NCBI RefSeq assembly: GCF_041146875.1
Contig: NZ_JBFRXP010000007.1
Location: forward strand, 1 to 64,000
DNA length: 64,000 nt
Direction of reading: 5' to 3'
From: Igneacidithiobacillus sp041146875
GTDB taxonomy: Bacteria > Pseudomonadota > Gammaproteobacteria > Acidithiobacillales > Acidithiobacillaceae
The position numbers and the translations under genes were made by a program. This document shows positions 62,405 through 64,000 of this stretch, in pieces. Within the stretch, counting starts at the first letter, position 1, and each line of letters begins with the position of its first letter. The notes under the pieces are model-generated. The model was not told where the DNA came from. It saw nothing but the letters and a program-made list of their open reading frames with translations, and made no database searches.

Positions 62405-63609
62405 GCGGTTTCCTGAAAATTTTGCAGAATGTGCGAAATCGCTTTTTTGCTTTGCGCAATATGTGCTACATAGTGATCCCAGAATATTTCATCGAGATGT
62501 TTGTTGGTATCTGGTATCTGTTCGTAAAGAGATAGAAAATGGCGCAAATTCTCTCGTAATTGAAAATATCGAGAGCTTTTTAAAATTCTTCTGAAATTTC
62601 TAGGATATTTTCCCCAAAATGGGTTATCATAAAAAATAAGTTTTAGATTGCGTGAGACGTCATAAATATCGTTGTTTATTATTACGGGTTCTATGCGTGT
62701 TAAAGCGCCTGGACCAGTTGGCAGTGTGCCCCAACGCAGCAAGGTATCCCGCGTGAACAAGTCGGAAAAAAGTGCCGCAGGATCAATAATTGGCAAATCG
62801 TTGCTGCTCACGATCAAGTCCACCAAGGTATTTTTTGGCACCGGAAATTTGAACGCTGCACGCACTGCCCATTGTCCTGTGGGCCAAGCCGGTAAAACTC
62901 CAGCTTGGGCCAATGTGTTACGATTTACATGCACGCAATTGTTATTGAATAAGCTCCACGTATATTCTTCACCACCTTCGCGATAACGATGATTAAGGCT
63001 ATTCAGATATTCTACTATCGCGTGCATACGGGCTGCGTTTAAAGGAACGCGTGCACAATAAGCATCGCGCCCCAGTCTGATTCCATAGTCAGTGGCTATG
63101 GATAGCTCGTACTTAAACTCCCGCTCTGACATTCCTTTTGGTTTGTCTTTAAAAAATTTTGGCTGAAATTCTATGGCATCATACAGGCCTAAGTTTTGTG
63201 CCTGTTCCTGCGTGCGCAGGTAACCGTCGCGGGTCAAAGGTTCGCCTTCAGCCAGTGCCCCACGCATGAAAAAATCGCGACCCTCGACGGCAATCCAGTT
63301 GGCATTACGATAATGTTCATTGACGCTAATGCCCGCGCCAGATTGAGCGGGAAACTCATGCGCTGCACAAACACGAAGCACGGGATAGCTTCCTGCAGAG
63401 CGATCTACTCGGACACCGTTGAGGTATAAGACGGAGTGTCCGCCACCAATGCCGCTATTCAGTTCAATACCGCAACCAGGCTTTTTGCGAAACTCCGAGA
63501 GAGCAGAGAACTCCGCATAATAAGGAAAAAAATCCGCGTAATTCTCCTGATCTGGATGCCGGTCGGAGAGGTGAGTAGGCTTTGTCTTGGAGTCTATCTT
63601 ACGCATCAT
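62401..63609 (-). CDS. Unrecognised 402-aa protein of the polyene operon, papain-like candidate
   Basis: No family is recognised with confidence. Length 402 residues, no signal peptide or membrane helix. Two conserved-looking spots stand out: GGGHSVLYLNGV (about 54-65) and NNNCVHVNRNTLAQAG (about 223-238). A His before a Cys, in these contexts, resembles the reversed order of permuted NlpC/P60 or DUF4105-like papain folds. The last 130 residues are helical and AT-rich in DNA. It overlaps the upstream hydrolase by 11 bases and the ketosynthase by four, so it belongs to the pathway. Acyl or amide transfer or release is a guess. Confidence 0.6.
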   Translation of the reverse strand: MMRKIDSKTKPTHLSDRHPDQENYADFFPYYAEFSALSEFRKKPGCGIELNSGIGGGHSVLYLNGVRVDRSAGSYPVLRVCAAHEFPAQSGAGISVNEHYRNANWIAVEGRDFFMRGALAEGEPLTRDGYLRTQEQAQNLGLYDAIEFQPKFFKDKPKGMSEREFKYELSIATDYGIRLGRDAYCARVPLNAARMHAIVEYLNSLNHRYREGGEEYTWSLFNNNCVHVNRNTLAQAGVLPAWPTGQWAVRAAFKFPVPKNTLVDLIVSSNDLPIIDPAALFSDLFTRDTLLRWGTLPTGPGALTRIEPVIINNDIYDVSRNLKLIFYDNPFWGKYPRNFRRILKSSRYFQLRENLRHFLSLYEQIPDTNKHLDEIFWDHYVAHIAQSKKAISHILQNFQETA

Positions 63610-64000
63610 CCGCAGTTTTCAGAAAGGGCGAACGGGACAACAGATCATACCAAAGCGTTTTCCAGGTGGGCCAGTCATGGTCACCATTCTGCACACTGAC
63701 ATCCTCTGCGGGTAAACATCCAGCCAATAGCTTTTGGCCAGAAGAAAATCGGTCTTGACGTGCGTACCCCAGATACAGCTTGAGATTGGCGCCTTTCTCT
63801 TTCGCCAGGTAACTTGCTATCCATTCCAGTACAGATTGCTCGGCAGTTGTCATAGTTACATCGCGTAGTGCGAAATCAAATCCTCCGGCATTCGCTAATG
63901 CAGCCATAGTCCCCCGTGTCCCCAGAAACGGCGCTAATAAAAACAGTCCTTCGATATAGGTAGAGTAGACACTTGCATATAGCAACGCTCCCATGCCGCC
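63599..64000 (-). CDS. Alpha/beta hydrolase, partial (N-terminus outside window)
   Basis: About 133 C-terminal residues are visible; the frame runs off the window. GGMGALLYAS at the edge is the segment just after the nucleophile elbow (Ser lies outside). GDHDWPTWKTLW near the end carries the catalytic histidine, typical of esterase D/PHB-depolymerase-like hydrolases. It may act as the thioesterase or de-esterifying step of the polyene pathway. First visible gene of the operon. Confidence 0.75.
   Translation of the reverse strand, partial: GGMGALLYASVYSTYIEGLFLLAPFLGTRGTMAALANAGGFDFALRDVTMTTAEQSVLEWIASYLAKEKGANLKLYLGYARQDRFSSGQKLLAGCLPAEDVSVQNGDHDWPTWKTLWYDLLSRSPFLKTADDA

Noticed and set aside
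1..64000. CRISPR array, tRNA, rRNA or complete insertion sequence
   Set aside because: No regularly spaced repeats, cloverleaf-like genes, rRNA or transposase genes were seen anywhere.

Overview
The window looks like a chromosomal segment of a GC-rich (about 60% by eye) Gram-negative proteobacterium. Gene order is gamma-proteobacterial in places (aroQ-accB-accC-prmA-fis; lptM-lysA; feoA-feoB-feoC; thrB type II-DUF2782-polA). System II cytochrome c maturation (ResB/CcsB), several lipoproteins and OmpA proteins, and the overall style make an acidophile such as Acidithiobacillus my best guess. That is inference; no rRNA or tRNA is present to settle it.

Layout. 0-0.8 kb: the broken C-terminal end of a P2-type ATPase. 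0.8-5.8 kb: an OmpA lipoprotein, an OprD-like porin, a phytase-like esterase and an OprP/OprO-like phosphate porin, all on the minus strand. Two four-repeat arrays with exact 11-bp spacing match the Pho box and make this a phosphate-starvation block. 5.8-8.2 kb: metR-like regulator and hemN, overlapping by one base. 8.4-21.8 kb: a defence island with a membrane-anchored Mrr-like nuclease, a Fic protein and a type I restriction operon in the order hsdM-hsdS-(ATPase-HNH pair like Septu PtuA/PtuB)-hsdR. A Schlafen/AlbA-type ATPase and a decapitated HTH gene precede it. 22-25.6 kb: MidA-like methyltransferase, pteridine reductase, NifU-domain protein and rimO. 25.7-31.2 kb: Fur-like site, feoABC, a second OmpA lipoprotein and an unusual LysM-tailed class B PBP. 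31.3-38.6 kb: pyrC, a yefM-yoeB toxin-antitoxin pair, lysA, lptM, argH, cytochrome b561, thrB, DUF2782 and a LOG-family protein. 38.6-49.9 kb: polA, a pore-less Kch RCK domain, engB, resB, ccsB, an MFS transporter, panD, a 39-aa membrane peptide, ettA and a nitroreductase with a clear promoter and palindromic operator. 50-55 kb: aroQ, accB, accC, prmA, DUF3426, fis, a lytic transglycosylase and sspB. 55.3-56.8 kb: an AT-richer CPA2 antiporter.

57.2 kb to the end is the most unusual block. A flavin-dependent halogenase-family enzyme and a GT2 glycosyltransferase converge on a tightly overlapping operon: hydrolase, unknown 402-aa protein, ketosynthase, chain-length-factor-like protein, ApeP-like dehydratase, ketoreductase. 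This is the core of an aryl-polyene-type pathway, cut off by the window edge. With the halogenase it suggests a halogenated polyene pigment of the xanthomonadin kind, perhaps with an unrecognised tailoring protein.
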